The translations under genes and the position numbers were made by a program. A stretch of DNA of 64,000 nucleotides from Streptomyces sp. CG1 (lineage in GTDB: Bacteria; Actinomycetota; Actinomycetes; Streptomycetales; Streptomycetaceae), in assembly GCF_041080625.1 (NCBI RefSeq), contig NZ_CP163518.1, positions 434,001 to 498,000 of the forward strand, written 5' to 3'. Shown piece after piece: positions 27,260 to 36,060 of the stretch (positions are counted from its first letter, which is position 1; each line of letters starts with the position of its first letter). The notes under the pieces are model-generated. The model was not told where the DNA came from and did no database searches. It saw only the letters and a list, made by a program, of their open reading frames with translations.

Positions 27260-28249
27260 GTGTCTGCAGAACCCTTTGACGAACACACCATCACGGCCCT
27301 CGTGGCGGATGCCACGGCGGCGCCCTCGCTGCACAACGCACAGCCCTGGAGGTTCCGTTACCTTCGCGGCCTCGGCGTCCTGCGCCTGTACGCCGACCTG
27401 GAACGCACCCTGCCGCGCACCGACCCGGAGAAACGAGGTCTGCACATAGGGTGCGGCGCCGCGTTGCTCAACCTCCGGGTGGCCGCCGCCGCGGCGGGAC
27501 TGGCGCCGGAGGTCCGGCTGCTCCCGGACCCGGCCGACGCGGCGTTCCTCGCCGAGGTGCGTCTGTGCGGCACCGCTCACCCCGACCAGGCGCTCGCCCG
27601 GTTGCGGCCGTCGATCGAGCGCCGGCACTCCAGCCGCCACCCGTTCCGCGACGAGGGGATCCCTGCCGCCGTGCGGGAGCGCCTGCACGACGCGGCCCGC
27701 GCCGAGGGCGCGCACCTGCTGTTCCCGGGAGCCTGGCACGTGCAGTCGATCCTGGAGCTGGTGCGGGACGCCGAGGGATCGGAGGCGCTGGACACGGGGA
27801 TACGTGGTGAGACGGAGCAGTGGGCGCACACGGAACCGTCGGGGACCGAAGGGGCGACGGACGGCATCCCCGCCGAGGCGTTCGGCCCCGCCCCACGTGG
27901 TGGCGGCACCCTCGTACGTGACTTCGCCGCCGGACGCCCGATGCCGGACCGCCCCTGGGCGTCGTTCGAGAAGAACCCGAACATCGCCCTGCTGGGCACG
28001 ACCTATGACGGGCCTGCGGACTGGCTGTGTGCGGGGCAGGCACTGGGGCGGGTCCTGCTCCTGGCCACCACGGACGGGCTGGTCGCCTCGATGATCTCGC
28101 AGCCTCTGGAATGGCCCGACCTCCGGTGGGCGGCTCGTGACCCCGTCTCGGCCATGGCTCATGTGCAGATGGTGCTCCGGCTCGGCTACGGCCCCGAGGG
28201 CCACCCGAGCCCGCGCCGACCGGTCGACGACCTGCTCGACATCGTCTGA
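27260..28249 (+). CDS. acg: Acg-family nitroreductase-like FMN protein
   Basis: A 329-residue protein, GTG start at 27260 after GAAGGGAAG. The N-terminal half reads APSLHNAQPWRFRY, the nitroreductase-fold flavin-binding start seen in Acg (Rv2032) and relatives, with ERRHSSRHPFRDEGIP (about 115-130) as a second conserved stretch. The C-terminal half (DWLCAGQALGRVLLLATTDG followed by LVASM) is the second, swapped nitroreductase lobe. In mycobacteria Acg is DosR-induced and is thought to bind or store FMN rather than reduce nitro compounds. It is followed by the CBS and P-ATPase genes in the same orientation (61-bp gap), likely one operon. The symbol is by resemblance. Confidence 0.85.
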   Translation: MSAEPFDEHTITALVADATAAPSLHNAQPWRFRYLRGLGVLRLYADLERTLPRTDPEKRGLHIGCGAALLNLRVAAAAAGLAPEVRLLPDPADAAFLAEVRLCGTAHPDQALARLRPSIERRHSSRHPFRDEGIPAAVRERLHDAARAEGAHLLFPGAWHVQSILELVRDAEGSEALDTGIRGETEQWAHTEPSGTEGATDGIPAEAFGPAPRGGGTLVRDFAAGRPMPDRPWASFEKNPNIALLGTTYDGPADWLCAGQALGRVLLLATTDGLVASMISQPLEWPDLRWAARDPVSAMAHVQMVLRLGYGPEGHPSPRRPVDDLLDIV

Positions 28250-28310
28250 GGCTGTCCCTGGCGTCCCGGCGAAGCCCCAGGGTCCGGACCCGACGGCGAG
28301 GAGTATTCGC

Positions 28311-28769
28311 ATGAAGGTCTCCGAGGTGATGACCGCCCCGCCAGTGTGCGTCACGCCCCACGTTTCGCTGGTGGAGGTGGCCCGGCGAATGACCGAGTAC
28401 GCCGTGGGTTCCGTCCTCGTCATGGAGGATGATGCACTCCGCGGCATCGTCACCGACCGCGATGTCGCCCTGCGCGGCTTGGGCGGCAGCCTGGCCCCGG
28501 ACGCACCGGTGAACGCGGTGATGTCGGCCGAGGTCGTCACGGTCGAGGCCGACGAGGACCTCCAAGTCGCGTACCTGGCGTTCCGCCGTACCGGGGTGCG
28601 TCGCCTTCCGGTGCTCGACGGGGGCCGGGTGGTCGGGATGCTGACGGTCGACGACCTGTTCCTGGACGTCTTCCGGCGGCTGGGTGACCTGCTGGGAGCG
28701 GTCGCCTGGAGCGTGCTCCATGAGCCACCCGGGCCGTCGTCGGCATGCGGAGGTCCGCATGTGCCCTGA
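28311..28769 (+). CDS. Two-CBS-domain protein, HRP1-like
   Basis: A 152-residue protein, ATG at 28311 after GCGAGGAG. It consists almost entirely of two CBS repeats: VSEVMTAPPVCVTPHVSLVE with VGSVLVMEDDALRGIVTDRD (residues 3-55), and VNAVMSAEVVTVEADEDLQV with RRLPVLDGGRVVGMLTVDDL (about 66-120). Size and sequence style match hypoxic response protein 1 (Rv2626c), another DosR-regulon protein. It is probably a nucleotide-binding dimer with unknown output. Its end overlaps the start of the P-type ATPase by 11 bases, which suggests coupled translation. The last 20 or so residues are low-complexity. Confidence 0.88.
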   Translation: MKVSEVMTAPPVCVTPHVSLVEVARRMTEYAVGSVLVMEDDALRGIVTDRDVALRGLGGSLAPDAPVNAVMSAEVVTVEADEDLQVAYLAFRRTGVRRLPVLDGGRVVGMLTVDDLFLDVFRRLGDLLGAVAWSVLHEPPGPSSACGGPHVP

Positions 28770-31611
28770 ACCGGCCCGCTGGGCAACGGCCACGCTGCGC
28801 GAGGGCGACCCGTCGGCGGACGCCGCAGTACCGGCCACCGGGCCGTCGCGGGACCGGCCCGGTGGCCTCGCTCCGTCCGTCTCCTCGCTGGCCGTGCCGG
28901 AAGTCTTCACCGCCCTGGACAGCTCCCCGCGCGGTCTCACCCCGGCCGAGGCCGCCGCACGGCAAGCCCGGTACGGCCCCAACGAACTGCCCGGCGTGAG
29001 CCGCGGGCACGTGTGGCGGCGGCTGGTCGCACAGTTCACCGACCTCTTCGCGGTGGTGCTGCTCGTCTCCTCGGCGATCACCTTCCTCGCATACGTCCTG
29101 GAACGGCCCCGGGACCCCGCCACCCTTCAGCTGGCGCTGGCCATCCTCGGCGTGGTCCTGCTGAACGCCGGCATTGGTTTCGCCCAGGAGTACTCCGCCG
29201 AGCGGACCGCGGAGTCCTTGCAGGCGATGGTGCCGCACACCTGCCGGGTGCTCCGGGACGGTGAACCACGGGAACTGCCCGCGCGCGATCTCGTTCCCGG
29301 TGACCTCGTGCTCCTGGAGGCCGGAGACGCGGTGTCGGCCGACTGCCGGCTGGTCGAGGCGCACGAGGTCGCCGTCAACAACGCGGCGCTCACGGGCGAG
29401 AGTGACGCCGTCGCGCGGGTGGCCGGGCCGGTGCAACCGGGGCCGCTGCTGGAGGCGCGCAACTTTGTGTTCATGGGCACGGACGTGGTCGCGGGCACGG
29501 GCAAGGCCGTCGCAGCCGCCACCGGAGCGGCCACCGAGTTCGGGCGGATCTTCCGGCTCACCGCGGCGGCACCCCGGCAGAAGACCCCGCTGCAGCGGCA
29601 GGTCGCGGCCATGGCCCGCCGGGTGGCGGGGGTCGCGCTGGCGACCGGGGCGGCCCTGTTCGCGGTACGGGCGCCCAGTGGGCAGCCGTTCGTGGACACG
29701 TTCGTGTTCTCGCTCGGGGTCATGGTGGCGCTCGTGCCGGAGGGACTGCCGGCCACGCTGTCCGTCTCCCTGGCGATCGGCGTCCGCCGCATGGCTCGCC
29801 GGCACGCCCTCGTCAAGCAACTGCTCGCGGTGGAGGCGCTCGGCTCGACCAGCGTGGTGTGCACCGACAAGACGGGCACGCTCACGCAGGCCGAGATGAC
29901 CGTCGTACAGCTGTGGGCGAATGGCGTTCCCCACGCCGTGTCCGGGGTGGGGTACGCGCCCGTCGGGGAGGTCGCCGACGCCGGACCGGTGCGGGAGCTG
30001 CTGCGGACGGCGGCTCTGTGCAGCAACGCCCGGCTGGTGCGCCCGGACGGGCGGGCCGGCTGGCGGGTGCTCGGCGACACCACCGAGGGTGCCCTGCTGG
30101 TGGCCGCCATGAAGGCGGGCCTGAATCCGGCGGTGGAGGAGGCGCGTATGCCGCGGGTGGCGGAGTACCCCTTCGACTCCGCGCGCAAGCTGATGAGTAC
30201 CGTGCACCACGACGAGGAGGGCTACCTCGCGTGCGTCAAGGGAGCGCCCCTGGAGCTTCTCGCTCTCTGCGACGCCATCGACCAGGAGGGCACGAGTACG
30301 CCGCTCACGGACGGATCTCGCACCCAGGTGGTCGCTGCCGCGGACGGCATGGCCGGGCAGGGCCTGCGCGTGCTGGCGGTCGCCCGGCGGCGGGCCGCCG
30401 GCCCACACCCGCCGCTTGGCGAAGTCGAGTCGGGGCTGACTCTCCTGGGACTGGCCGGGATGTACGACCCGCCCCGGCCAGAGGTCCGGGACGCGGTGGA
30501 CGCGTGCCGGCGGGCCGGGATCCGTATCGTCATGGTCACCGGGGACCACCCCCTGACCGCCGAGGCTGTCGCCCGCCGCGTCGGCATCGTGCGGGAAGCG
30601 ATTCCCTCGGTGGTGACGGGCGCGCAGCTGGACGGGCTGGACGACGTCGGCCTGGACGCGCTGCTGGCGGGCTCCGCCGAGCTGTTGCTGTGCCGGGTCA
30701 GTCCCGAGCACAAAATGCGGGTGGTCACGGCGTTGCAGCTGCGAGGCGAGGTCGTCGCGGTCACCGGGGACGGCGCCAACGACGCCCCCGCCCTCAAGCA
30801 CGCGGACATCGGCGTCGCCATGGGCGCCTCCGGCACCGACGTCGCCCGCGAGGCGGCCGTCATGGTACTGCTCGACGACTCCTTCGCCTCCATCACCACC
30901 GCGGTGGGACTCGGCCGCTCGGTCTACCGGAACATCCGCAAGTTCCTGATCTATCTCTTCAGCCACAACATCGCCGAACTCGCGCCGATCCTCGCGGCGA
31001 CCTTCGCCGGGTTCCCCCTGGTGCCGATCACGGCCGTACAGGTCCTCGCCATCGACCTCGGCTCGGACGTGCTGCCCGCGCTGGCGCTGGGCGCCGAGCC
31101 GATGGAGCGCGACGTCATGGACAGCCCGCCCCGGCCGCGCCGGGAGCGGTTGTTCTCGACGGCCGTCATGGGCCGCATCCTCTTCCTCGGCGGCATCCAG
31201 GCACTTGGCGTGTGCGCCGTCTTCTTCTGGCACATCCACGCCTCCGGCATCCCGTACACCGACTTCACCAAGGCCGATCCGGTGTACCGGGAGGCGATCA
31301 CGATGGTCCAGGCGGGCATCGTCGTCAGCCAGTTCTTCAACGCGCTCGCGGTGCGTACCGACCGGCAGAGCGTCTTCCGGGCCGGGCTGCTGAGCAATCC
31401 CTGGCTGATCGCTGCGGGCTGCTTCGGCATCGGGCTGATGGCTGCCATCAGCTACGCGCCGCCGCTCCAGACGGTCTTCGGCACCGCGCCGCTGGCCCCC
31501 GCCGACTGGGCGGTTCTGACCGCGTTCGGGGCGCTGTTGCTGGCCGCGGAGGAAACACGGAAGTGGGTGCTACGGCGCCGGAGGGCGCCCTCGAAGGGAC
31601 GAACACCATGA
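28759..31611 (+). CDS. ctpF: P2-type cation-transporting ATPase (CtpF-like)
   Basis: About 950 residues, ATG at 28759 after GGAGG. All P-ATPase motifs are intact: the N-terminal cation-ATPase domain (LTPAEAAARQARYGPNELPG), TGES in NNAALTGESDAV, PEGLP in helix 4 (ALVPEGLPATLSVSLAIGVR), phospho-Asp D370 in CTDKTGTLT, and the hinge GDGANDAPALKHADIGVAMG. The PEGLP motif marks the Ca2+/Na+/K+-type P2 group. The C-terminal helices (HNIAELAPILAA, IDLGSDVLPALALGAEP) complete ten membrane segments. M. tuberculosis CtpF (Rv1997) has this type and is DosR-induced; calcium export is the best guess. The stop overlaps the first TrkA gene (ATGA). Confidence 0.92.
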   Translation: MCPEPARWATATLREGDPSADAAVPATGPSRDRPGGLAPSVSSLAVPEVFTALDSSPRGLTPAEAAARQARYGPNELPGVSRGHVWRRLVAQFTDLFAVVLLVSSAITFLAYVLERPRDPATLQLALAILGVVLLNAGIGFAQEYSAERTAESLQAMVPHTCRVLRDGEPRELPARDLVPGDLVLLEAGDAVSADCRLVEAHEVAVNNAALTGESDAVARVAGPVQPGPLLEARNFVFMGTDVVAGTGKAVAAATGAATEFGRIFRLTAAAPRQKTPLQRQVAAMARRVAGVALATGAALFAVRAPSGQPFVDTFVFSLGVMVALVPEGLPATLSVSLAIGVRRMARRHALVKQLLAVEALGSTSVVCTDKTGTLTQAEMTVVQLWANGVPHAVSGVGYAPVGEVADAGPVRELLRTAALCSNARLVRPDGRAGWRVLGDTTEGALLVAAMKAGLNPAVEEARMPRVAEYPFDSARKLMSTVHHDEEGYLACVKGAPLELLALCDAIDQEGTSTPLTDGSRTQVVAAADGMAGQGLRVLAVARRRAAGPHPPLGEVESGLTLLGLAGMYDPPRPEVRDAVDACRRAGIRIVMVTGDHPLTAEAVARRVGIVREAIPSVVTGAQLDGLDDVGLDALLAGSAELLLCRVSPEHKMRVVTALQLRGEVVAVTGDGANDAPALKHADIGVAMGASGTDVAREAAVMVLLDDSFASITTAVGLGRSVYRNIRKFLIYLFSHNIAELAPILAATFAGFPLVPITAVQVLAIDLGSDVLPALALGAEPMERDVMDSPPRPRRERLFSTAVMGRILFLGGIQALGVCAVFFWHIHASGIPYTDFTKADPVYREAITMVQAGIVVSQFFNALAVRTDRQSVFRAGLLSNPWLIAAGCFGIGLMAAISYAPPLQTVFGTAPLAPADWAVLTAFGALLLAAEETRKWVLRRRRAPSKGRTP

Positions 31612-32267
31612 GAGTGATCATCGCGGGCTGCGGCCGGGTTGGTTCCACCCTCGCCACGCAGCTGGTCACCGAGGGCCATGACGTACGGCTCGTCGACCGT
31701 CAGCCGAAGGCGCGCAGACTGCTGCCACCGAGTTTCCCCGGTGCCTTCCACGTGGGCAACGGCTTCAGCCGCTCCGTGCTGGAGACGGCCGGGATCGCCC
31801 ACGCGGACGCCTTCGTCGCGGTTACCTCCGGGGACAACAGCAACATCGTCAGCGCGCGGACCGCCAAGGAGACGTACCGGGTCCCGATCGTCCTGGCCCG
31901 CATCCACGACCCCCGCCGCGCCGACATCTACCAGGATCTGGGCATCCCGACGATCTCCAGCGTGCGGTGGGCCGTCAACCGCATCCACCAGATGCTGCTG
32001 CACCGGCACCTGACCCCGGAACTCTCGTTCGGCAGCGGCGAGACCCTCGTGGTCCGCTCCCAGGTGCCGGCCTATCTCACCGGACGGCAGCTGACCGAAT
32101 TCGACGTCGACGGGGAGATCCGCGTCGTGGAGATCACCCGCGCCGGCCGCTCGCTGCTCCCCGCCCACGGTGTCCTGGCCGAACCCGGTGACCTGGTCAC
32201 CTTCGCGGTCGCCGCGACCGCGCTGAACCGGCTGCGCGGCTTCCTCGACAAGGAGCTGGGCACATGA
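31608..32267 (+). CDS. TrkA-type potassium-uptake regulator (first copy)
   Basis: A 219-residue protein. The NAD-binding Rossmann motif is VIIAGCGRVGSTLATQL (residues 3-19) with an acidic residue at the end of strand 2 (VRLVDRQ). A TrkA-N fold is followed by a TrkA-C (RCK_C) domain from about residue 135 (LVVRSQVPAYLTGRQLTEFD ... LAEPGDLVTFAV). Such proteins gate Trk/Ktr potassium channels in response to NAD(H) or ATP. No Trk membrane subunit lies in the window. ATGA overlaps join it to the ATPase before and the second copy after, so the trio is one operon. Confidence 0.9.
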   Translation: MRVIIAGCGRVGSTLATQLVTEGHDVRLVDRQPKARRLLPPSFPGAFHVGNGFSRSVLETAGIAHADAFVAVTSGDNSNIVSARTAKETYRVPIVLARIHDPRRADIYQDLGIPTISSVRWAVNRIHQMLLHRHLTPELSFGSGETLVVRSQVPAYLTGRQLTEFDVDGEIRVVEITRAGRSLLPAHGVLAEPGDLVTFAVAATALNRLRGFLDKELGT

Positions 32268-32920
32268 AGGTCCTGATCGCGGGCGCGGGTCGCCTCGGCA
32301 CCCAGATCGCCCAGGTACTCGCCGCAGCACGCAACGATGTCACCCTCGTCGAGCACGACGAGAACCGCATCGCTGAGATCGAGAGCCTGCCCTCTGTGCA
32401 CCTGGTGGCCGGGGACGCGTGCGAGCCCGTACTGCTGGAGCGCGCGGGCGCGCTGACCTGCGACCTCGTCATCGCCGCCACCGGCCGGGACGAGGACAAC
32501 CTCGTCATCAGCCTGCTCGCGAAGGGCCAGTTCGGCGTGGCGCGCGTGGCCGCGCGGGTCAACGAGGCGGAGAACGCCTGGCTCTTCGACGGGCGGTGGG
32601 GAGTGGACGTGGCGGTGCCCGCGGCCACCCCGCTGATCTCCCTGATCGAGGAGGCCACCGGCGCCACGGACACGGTGGCGCTGCTGCGGCTGAGCAAGGC
32701 GGGCGTCGAGGTCATCGAGACCGCGATCACCGAGGACTCCCGGGCGGCGGGTCGCGCGCTGGGCGAGATCACGCTGCCGGCCGGCACCGTCGTCGCCACC
32801 GTCGTCCGCGACGGGCGTCCCACGGTGCCGAGCCCCGACGTGCAGCTCCTGCCGGGCGACGAACTCCTGCTCGTCTCGCACGAAGCCACCGAGCAGGAGA
32901 TCCACGCGGCCTTCCAGTGA
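32264..32920 (+). CDS. TrkA-type potassium-uptake regulator (second copy)
   Basis: A 218-residue protein with VLIAGAGRLGTQIAQVLAAA (residues 3-22) as the dinucleotide-binding loop, VTLVEHDENRI (Glu binding ribose) and VHLVAGDACEPVLLERAG as the TrkA-N body, then a TrkA-C domain (about 135-215, ending LLPGDELLLVSHE). Paired trkA genes, like ceoB/ceoC of actinobacteria, are thought to form a hetero-octameric ring on one channel. It converges on a USP gene with a 33-bp gap. Confidence 0.9.
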   Translation: MKVLIAGAGRLGTQIAQVLAAARNDVTLVEHDENRIAEIESLPSVHLVAGDACEPVLLERAGALTCDLVIAATGRDEDNLVISLLAKGQFGVARVAARVNEAENAWLFDGRWGVDVAVPAATPLISLIEEATGATDTVALLRLSKAGVEVIETAITEDSRAAGRALGEITLPAGTVVATVVRDGRPTVPSPDVQLLPGDELLLVSHEATEQEIHAAFQ

Positions 32921-32953
32921 TCCCGCCCGGTGGCTCGGACCTCGGCTGAAGGC

Positions 32954-33397
32954 TCAGGACGGCTCGCCGCGCACGATCACCACCGGACAGTTCGCGTGCT
33001 GAGACACATGCTGGCTGACGGAACCGAGCAGGGCGCGGGCGAACCCGCCCCTCCCCCGGCTGCCCACCACCAGGACCTCGGCGCCTTCGGCTGCCCGCAA
33101 CAGGACGTCGGCGGCGTTGCCGTGCACCACATGCGTCCGGACGGTGTCCGTCGCGTCCTCGCCGAGTACGTCGGTCAGTTCCCGTCTCATCTTCTGCCGG
33201 GTCTCGTCCTCGTCGACGTCCATGTCCACAGCGGGCGCCGACCAGCCGTACAGGCCCGGCAGCTCCCACACCGCGACCGCGTCCACCCTGGCGCCGACGA
33301 GGCCCGCGTAGCGCACGGCCCAGCGCAGGGCCGCGTACGAGGACGGCGACCCGTCGACGCCGACCACGACCCTCGGCCCGGAGACATCCTTGTCCAT
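32954..33397 (-). CDS. Single-domain universal stress protein
   Basis: A 147-residue protein, ATG at 33397 with GGAGAGGTGGG upstream. It has one USP fold: VVVGVDGSPSSYAALRWAV at the start and a complete ATP loop VGSRGRGGFARALLGSVSQH at about residues 112-131, ending HANCPVVIVRGEPS. It is the only single-domain USP here and should form dimers that bind ATP. Longer in-frame starts (to 33475) exist but lack similarity and were rejected. Confidence 0.9.
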   Translation of the reverse strand: MDKDVSGPRVVVGVDGSPSSYAALRWAVRYAGLVGARVDAVAVWELPGLYGWSAPAVDMDVDEDETRQKMRRELTDVLGEDATDTVRTHVVHGNAADVLLRAAEGAEVLVVGSRGRGGFARALLGSVSQHVSQHANCPVVIVRGEPS

Positions 33398-33520
33398 CCG
33401 TCCCACCTCTCCTACGGCTGTCATGCCGCCCGAGCGCTCGCGCCTTCGTCCCCACGCTGCGCGAGGCATGGCCACACCGCCAGAGTTACGCCTCCGGGCG
33501 CATGACGTACGGCGCTGGGA

Positions 33521-34189
33521 TCAGTTTCGACAGCGCGGCCTCCAGTCGGGCTCGACGCGTTCCCACTCGCGGGTCCACTGGGCCTTGCGGCGGCGTTCGA
33601 AGTACCGTCCGACGGCCCGCCGCGCGGTGTACGCGCCCGCGACGCCCGCGAGTGTGGTCCCGCAGCCCACCGCCACGCCGGCGATCGCTGCGAGATCGCG
33701 CCCTTCCGGAGGTGCGGCGATGGTGCCGTGAGCGTCCAGCCAGACGGTCGCAGTGGCCCCCTGGTGGAGCCAGGCCCGCACCGGCGCGACACCCGTGCGT
33801 ACGCCGTTGTGGTCGCTCCACCGCACAAGCGCGTGGAAACCCGACTGTGCGCCGGGACGGTCGCCGCCTGACCGTGCGTCCGTCAGCAGGTGCGCGACAA
33901 CGGGCTGCAACCGCGCCGACTGTGTCTGTCGTACATGCGGGTAGTGGCTGTAGATCGCCTGTCCGGCTCCCCACACTGCGAGCGGCAGAGCCAGCACGGC
34001 AAGGGCCGTCAGCAAGACGCGAAACCTGCGCTCCAGCCTGTCCACCGGCCGTTCCAGGGGGCTCGGCCGCTGTCGGGCCCGAGCGAGCACCGCTGGCTGG
34101 GTGAGCCGGAGGAAGGCCGGTGGGGAGGGTCCGGTGTCCGCATGGCACGACCCTCCGCTCTCGATTCGCCGGTTCCCTACGACTGTCAC
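33521..34189 (-). CDS. Rv1733c-like membrane protein
   Basis: A 222-residue protein with two membrane helices: about residues 55-76 (FRVLLTALAVLALPLAVWGA) and about 165-188 (LAAIAGVAVGCGTTLAGVAGA). Between them lies a roughly 90-residue extracytoplasmic loop containing a beta-type segment (APVRAWLHQGATATVWLDAH), and a basic tail ends in WTREWERVEPDWRPR. The layout and the final W-x-x-VEPxW are typical of the actinobacterial Rv1733c family, a DosR-regulon antigen in M. tuberculosis of unknown function. The GTG at 34189 is the furthest in-frame start with a plausible leader; the ribosome site is weak. A box pair starts 28 bp upstream. Confidence 0.82.
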   Translation of the reverse strand: MTVVGNRRIESGGSCHADTGPSPPAFLRLTQPAVLARARQRPSPLERPVDRLERRFRVLLTALAVLALPLAVWGAGQAIYSHYPHVRQTQSARLQPVVAHLLTDARSGGDRPGAQSGFHALVRWSDHNGVRTGVAPVRAWLHQGATATVWLDAHGTIAAPPEGRDLAAIAGVAVGCGTTLAGVAGAYTARRAVGRYFERRRKAQWTREWERVEPDWRPRCRN

Positions 34190-34216
34190 CGTCCAGCACC
34201 GCGGATCCGACCGGTA

Positions 34217-34252
34217 TGCGCCCCACGGTCCTCACTAGTGCCGTTCGGCCCC
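34217..34252. promoter_or_regulatory. DosR-type box pair before the Rv1733c-like gene
   Basis: GTGCCGTTCGGCCC (34238-34251, one mismatch) and GCGCCCCACGGTCC (34218-34231, two mismatches) have centres 20 bp apart, 28-63 bp upstream of the GTG on the minus strand, about where an activator would sit next to a promoter. Confidence 0.42.
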
Positions 34253-34331
34253 AAGAGCCCAGGAGACAGGGCGGTCGAGGATGTGATGGCACGGAGGTGC
34301 CGGCGACCGCTTCGACGCGTGCCTCTCGTTC

Positions 34332-34544
34332 TCAGCCGAACAGACTCCGCACGCGAATGGTCTCGACTCGCCGCCACGTCCCGCCGGGCAGCAGCATCCA
34401 ATCGCCGGCCGTGCCTTGGGCATGCCTGTGGGCGGAGCCGGCTGTCGGCCGCGTTGCCCGGAGCCGCGCCGACCTCGGCGAGGGCAGCCGGGCACCGCAG
34501 CGGGTGCGCTCGGCTCGCGGGTTGACTCGGGTGGGCTTGCTCAT
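34332..34544 (-). CDS. Small basic protein of unknown function
   Basis: A 70-residue frame from the ATG at 34544, with a strong ribosome site (GGAGGGACG) seven bases upstream. It is Arg-rich (SKPTRVNPRAERTRCGARLP) and ends with an ordered-looking stretch (GDWMLLPGGTWRRVETIRVR). It lies directly downstream of the USP gene at 34571-35446 in the same orientation (26-bp gap) and could be co-expressed with it. I do not recognise the family. The ribosome site and the operon position are the reasons to call it. Confidence 0.45.
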   Translation of the reverse strand: MSKPTRVNPRAERTRCGARLPSPRSARLRATRPTAGSAHRHAQGTAGDWMLLPGGTWRRVETIRVRSLFG

Positions 34545-34570
34545 CGTCCCTCCGTCCACAGGGGACGCGC

Positions 34571-35446
34571 TCACTGCCGCTGGGGTACGACCGCGACCGG
34601 GCACTGGCCATGGTGCAGCACGGCGTGGCTCACGCAACCGAGCTGGAACCCGAAGCGGCCCGTCCTGCGACGTGCGCCGACGATCACGAGGTCGGCGGCT
34701 GCGGACCGGTCCGCAAGGATCTTTCCGGCGGAGCCTTCAAGCGTCGTCCGGCGCGTTCGGACGTGCGGATAGTCGGCGGTCACGGCCTTGAGCTGCGCGT
34801 CGAGAAGGGCGCAGGCCCGCTCCTCGTGTGCATCCGCCGCTCCTCCGGTTCGTACCCGCTCGCCGCTCCGCTCGTAGGCGGGCCTGCGCCAGGCTCGCAC
34901 CACGTCCAGGACACAACCGCGGATCTCGGCCTCGCGGAAGGCGAACCGCACGGCCTCCGCGCTCGCGTCGGCTTCCCCGAGGCCGAGCAGGATCCGCTCG
35001 TGCGTGCCCGCGAGCCCGGCCCGATCACCCCGGACCACGACCACCGGGCAGGACGCGCGGCCCGCCACGGCCAGACTGACCGATCCGAGAAGCATTCCCT
35101 TGAGCTCACCACGGCCGCGCGACCCCGTCACCAGGGCGAAGGCATCGTCGCCCTCGCGTACGAGAGCGTCCGCGGCGTCCTCCGGAATGATGTCGGCGGT
35201 CACCTTCACATCGAGGTTGCGGCGCTCGGCACGTTCAGCCGCGGAGGCCACGATGTGCTCCGCCAGCACCTGCTCGGAGGAGCGCCCCTGGCTCACCGAC
35301 GGGAGGGCGTCCTCATAGCGCGCCCAGAGGGAGGCGTGGACCAGCCTCAGCGGCAGACCGTGGCGTGCCGCCTCGTCCAGGGCCCAGTCGACCGCGAGGA
35401 GACTCGAGTCCGACCCGTCGACGCCCACCACCATGGGACGTGTCAT
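34571..35446 (-). CDS. Tandem-domain universal stress protein
   Basis: About 291 residues, ATG at 35446. Domain 1: PMVVGVDGSDSSLLAVDWAL and an intact ATP loop TGSRGRGELKGMLLGSVS. Domain 2 starts ERILLGLGEADASAEAVRFA and has a degenerate loop VGARRRTGRFGFQLGCVS. The stretch RHGLPLRLVHASLWARYE is nearly identical to the USP at 52946, so these two are recent paralogues. It lies downstream of the hydrogenase operon on the same strand but has its own box pair (35534-35570), so it is probably transcribed separately. Confidence 0.9.
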   Translation of the reverse strand: MTRPMVVGVDGSDSSLLAVDWALDEAARHGLPLRLVHASLWARYEDALPSVSQGRSSEQVLAEHIVASAAERAERRNLDVKVTADIIPEDAADALVREGDDAFALVTGSRGRGELKGMLLGSVSLAVAGRASCPVVVVRGDRAGLAGTHERILLGLGEADASAEAVRFAFREAEIRGCVLDVVRAWRRPAYERSGERVRTGGAADAHEERACALLDAQLKAVTADYPHVRTRRTTLEGSAGKILADRSAAADLVIVGARRRTGRFGFQLGCVSHAVLHHGQCPVAVVPQRQ

Positions 35447-35533
35447 CTCGCCCACCACCTTTCACAAGGCTGCCACTTCGTGCAGCTCATGGGGGGTGAA
35501 CTTCACCGTGACACTCCCCGCTTGAAGCCACGA

Positions 35534-35570
35534 GGGGCGCTTCGGCCCGCGCCGGAGGACCTTCGGCCCC
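35534..35570. promoter_or_regulatory. Strong DosR-type box pair upstream of a USP gene
   Basis: GGGCGCTTCGGCCC (35535-35548) and AGGACCTTCGGCCC (35556-35569) each have one mismatch to GGGnC-N4-G(T/G)CCC and share the inner CTTCGGCCC. Centres are 21 bp apart and lie about 90-125 bp upstream of the ATG at 35446. It is among the best pairs in the window because both boxes are good. Confidence 0.55.
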
Positions 35571-35589
35571 CTATGGAGAACCGGCGCCA

Positions 35590-36060
35590 TCAGCTCCGTT
35601 CGTACGCCTGTCGCACACAGGCGGCAACCCGGTCGGTCAGCTCGGGGAGGGCCGACCGCACCGCTTCGCTCAGTCCTGCGCCCAGTGCGACGTCGGCCAC
35701 CTCGACGGCATGCACCACCAGCTTCTGCGGCAGCTGGTCGAGGGCTTCCGCCAGGGCGAGACACTCCGCCAGCCCGAAGGCATGTGTGCTCGCCGTCCCC
35801 GCTGGGTGTCCGGCCACCTCCTCCGATGTCAGGGTGTGCAGCTCACCCGGCTGGCCCGACCGTGCACGGAGGGCTTCCACCACGACCACGGTGTCCGCAC
35901 CGCGCCACAGGTCGAGCATGCGTGCGGGTTCACCGTCACTGACCGTCAGGACGGTGTCGTCCGGAACACGCCCCCGCAACGCCTCCACCGCTGCCGGGCC
36001 GGCCCCGTCGTCACCACGCAGCGGATTGCCCACCCCGATCACCACCACCCGGCCGCTCAT
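35590..36060 (-). CDS. [NiFe]-hydrogenase maturation endopeptidase
   Basis: A 156-residue protein of the HybD/HycI/HoxW family. The start VVVIGVGNPLRGDDGAGPAA carries the family signature with the nickel-contacting acidic residue in the GDDG loop; a second acidic site (DTVVVVEALRA) and a His (THAFGLAECLALAE) fill the remaining positions. It trims the C-terminus of the large subunit after nickel insertion. Its start overlaps the large-subunit stop by 4 bases, which fits a dedicated protease. It is the last gene of the hydrogenase operon. No hyp accessory genes lie in the window, so nickel/iron assembly must be supplied elsewhere. Confidence 0.9.
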   Translation of the reverse strand: MSGRVVVIGVGNPLRGDDGAGPAAVEALRGRVPDDTVLTVSDGEPARMLDLWRGADTVVVVEALRARSGQPGELHTLTSEEVAGHPAGTASTHAFGLAECLALAEALDQLPQKLVVHAVEVADVALGAGLSEAVRSALPELTDRVAACVRQAYERS

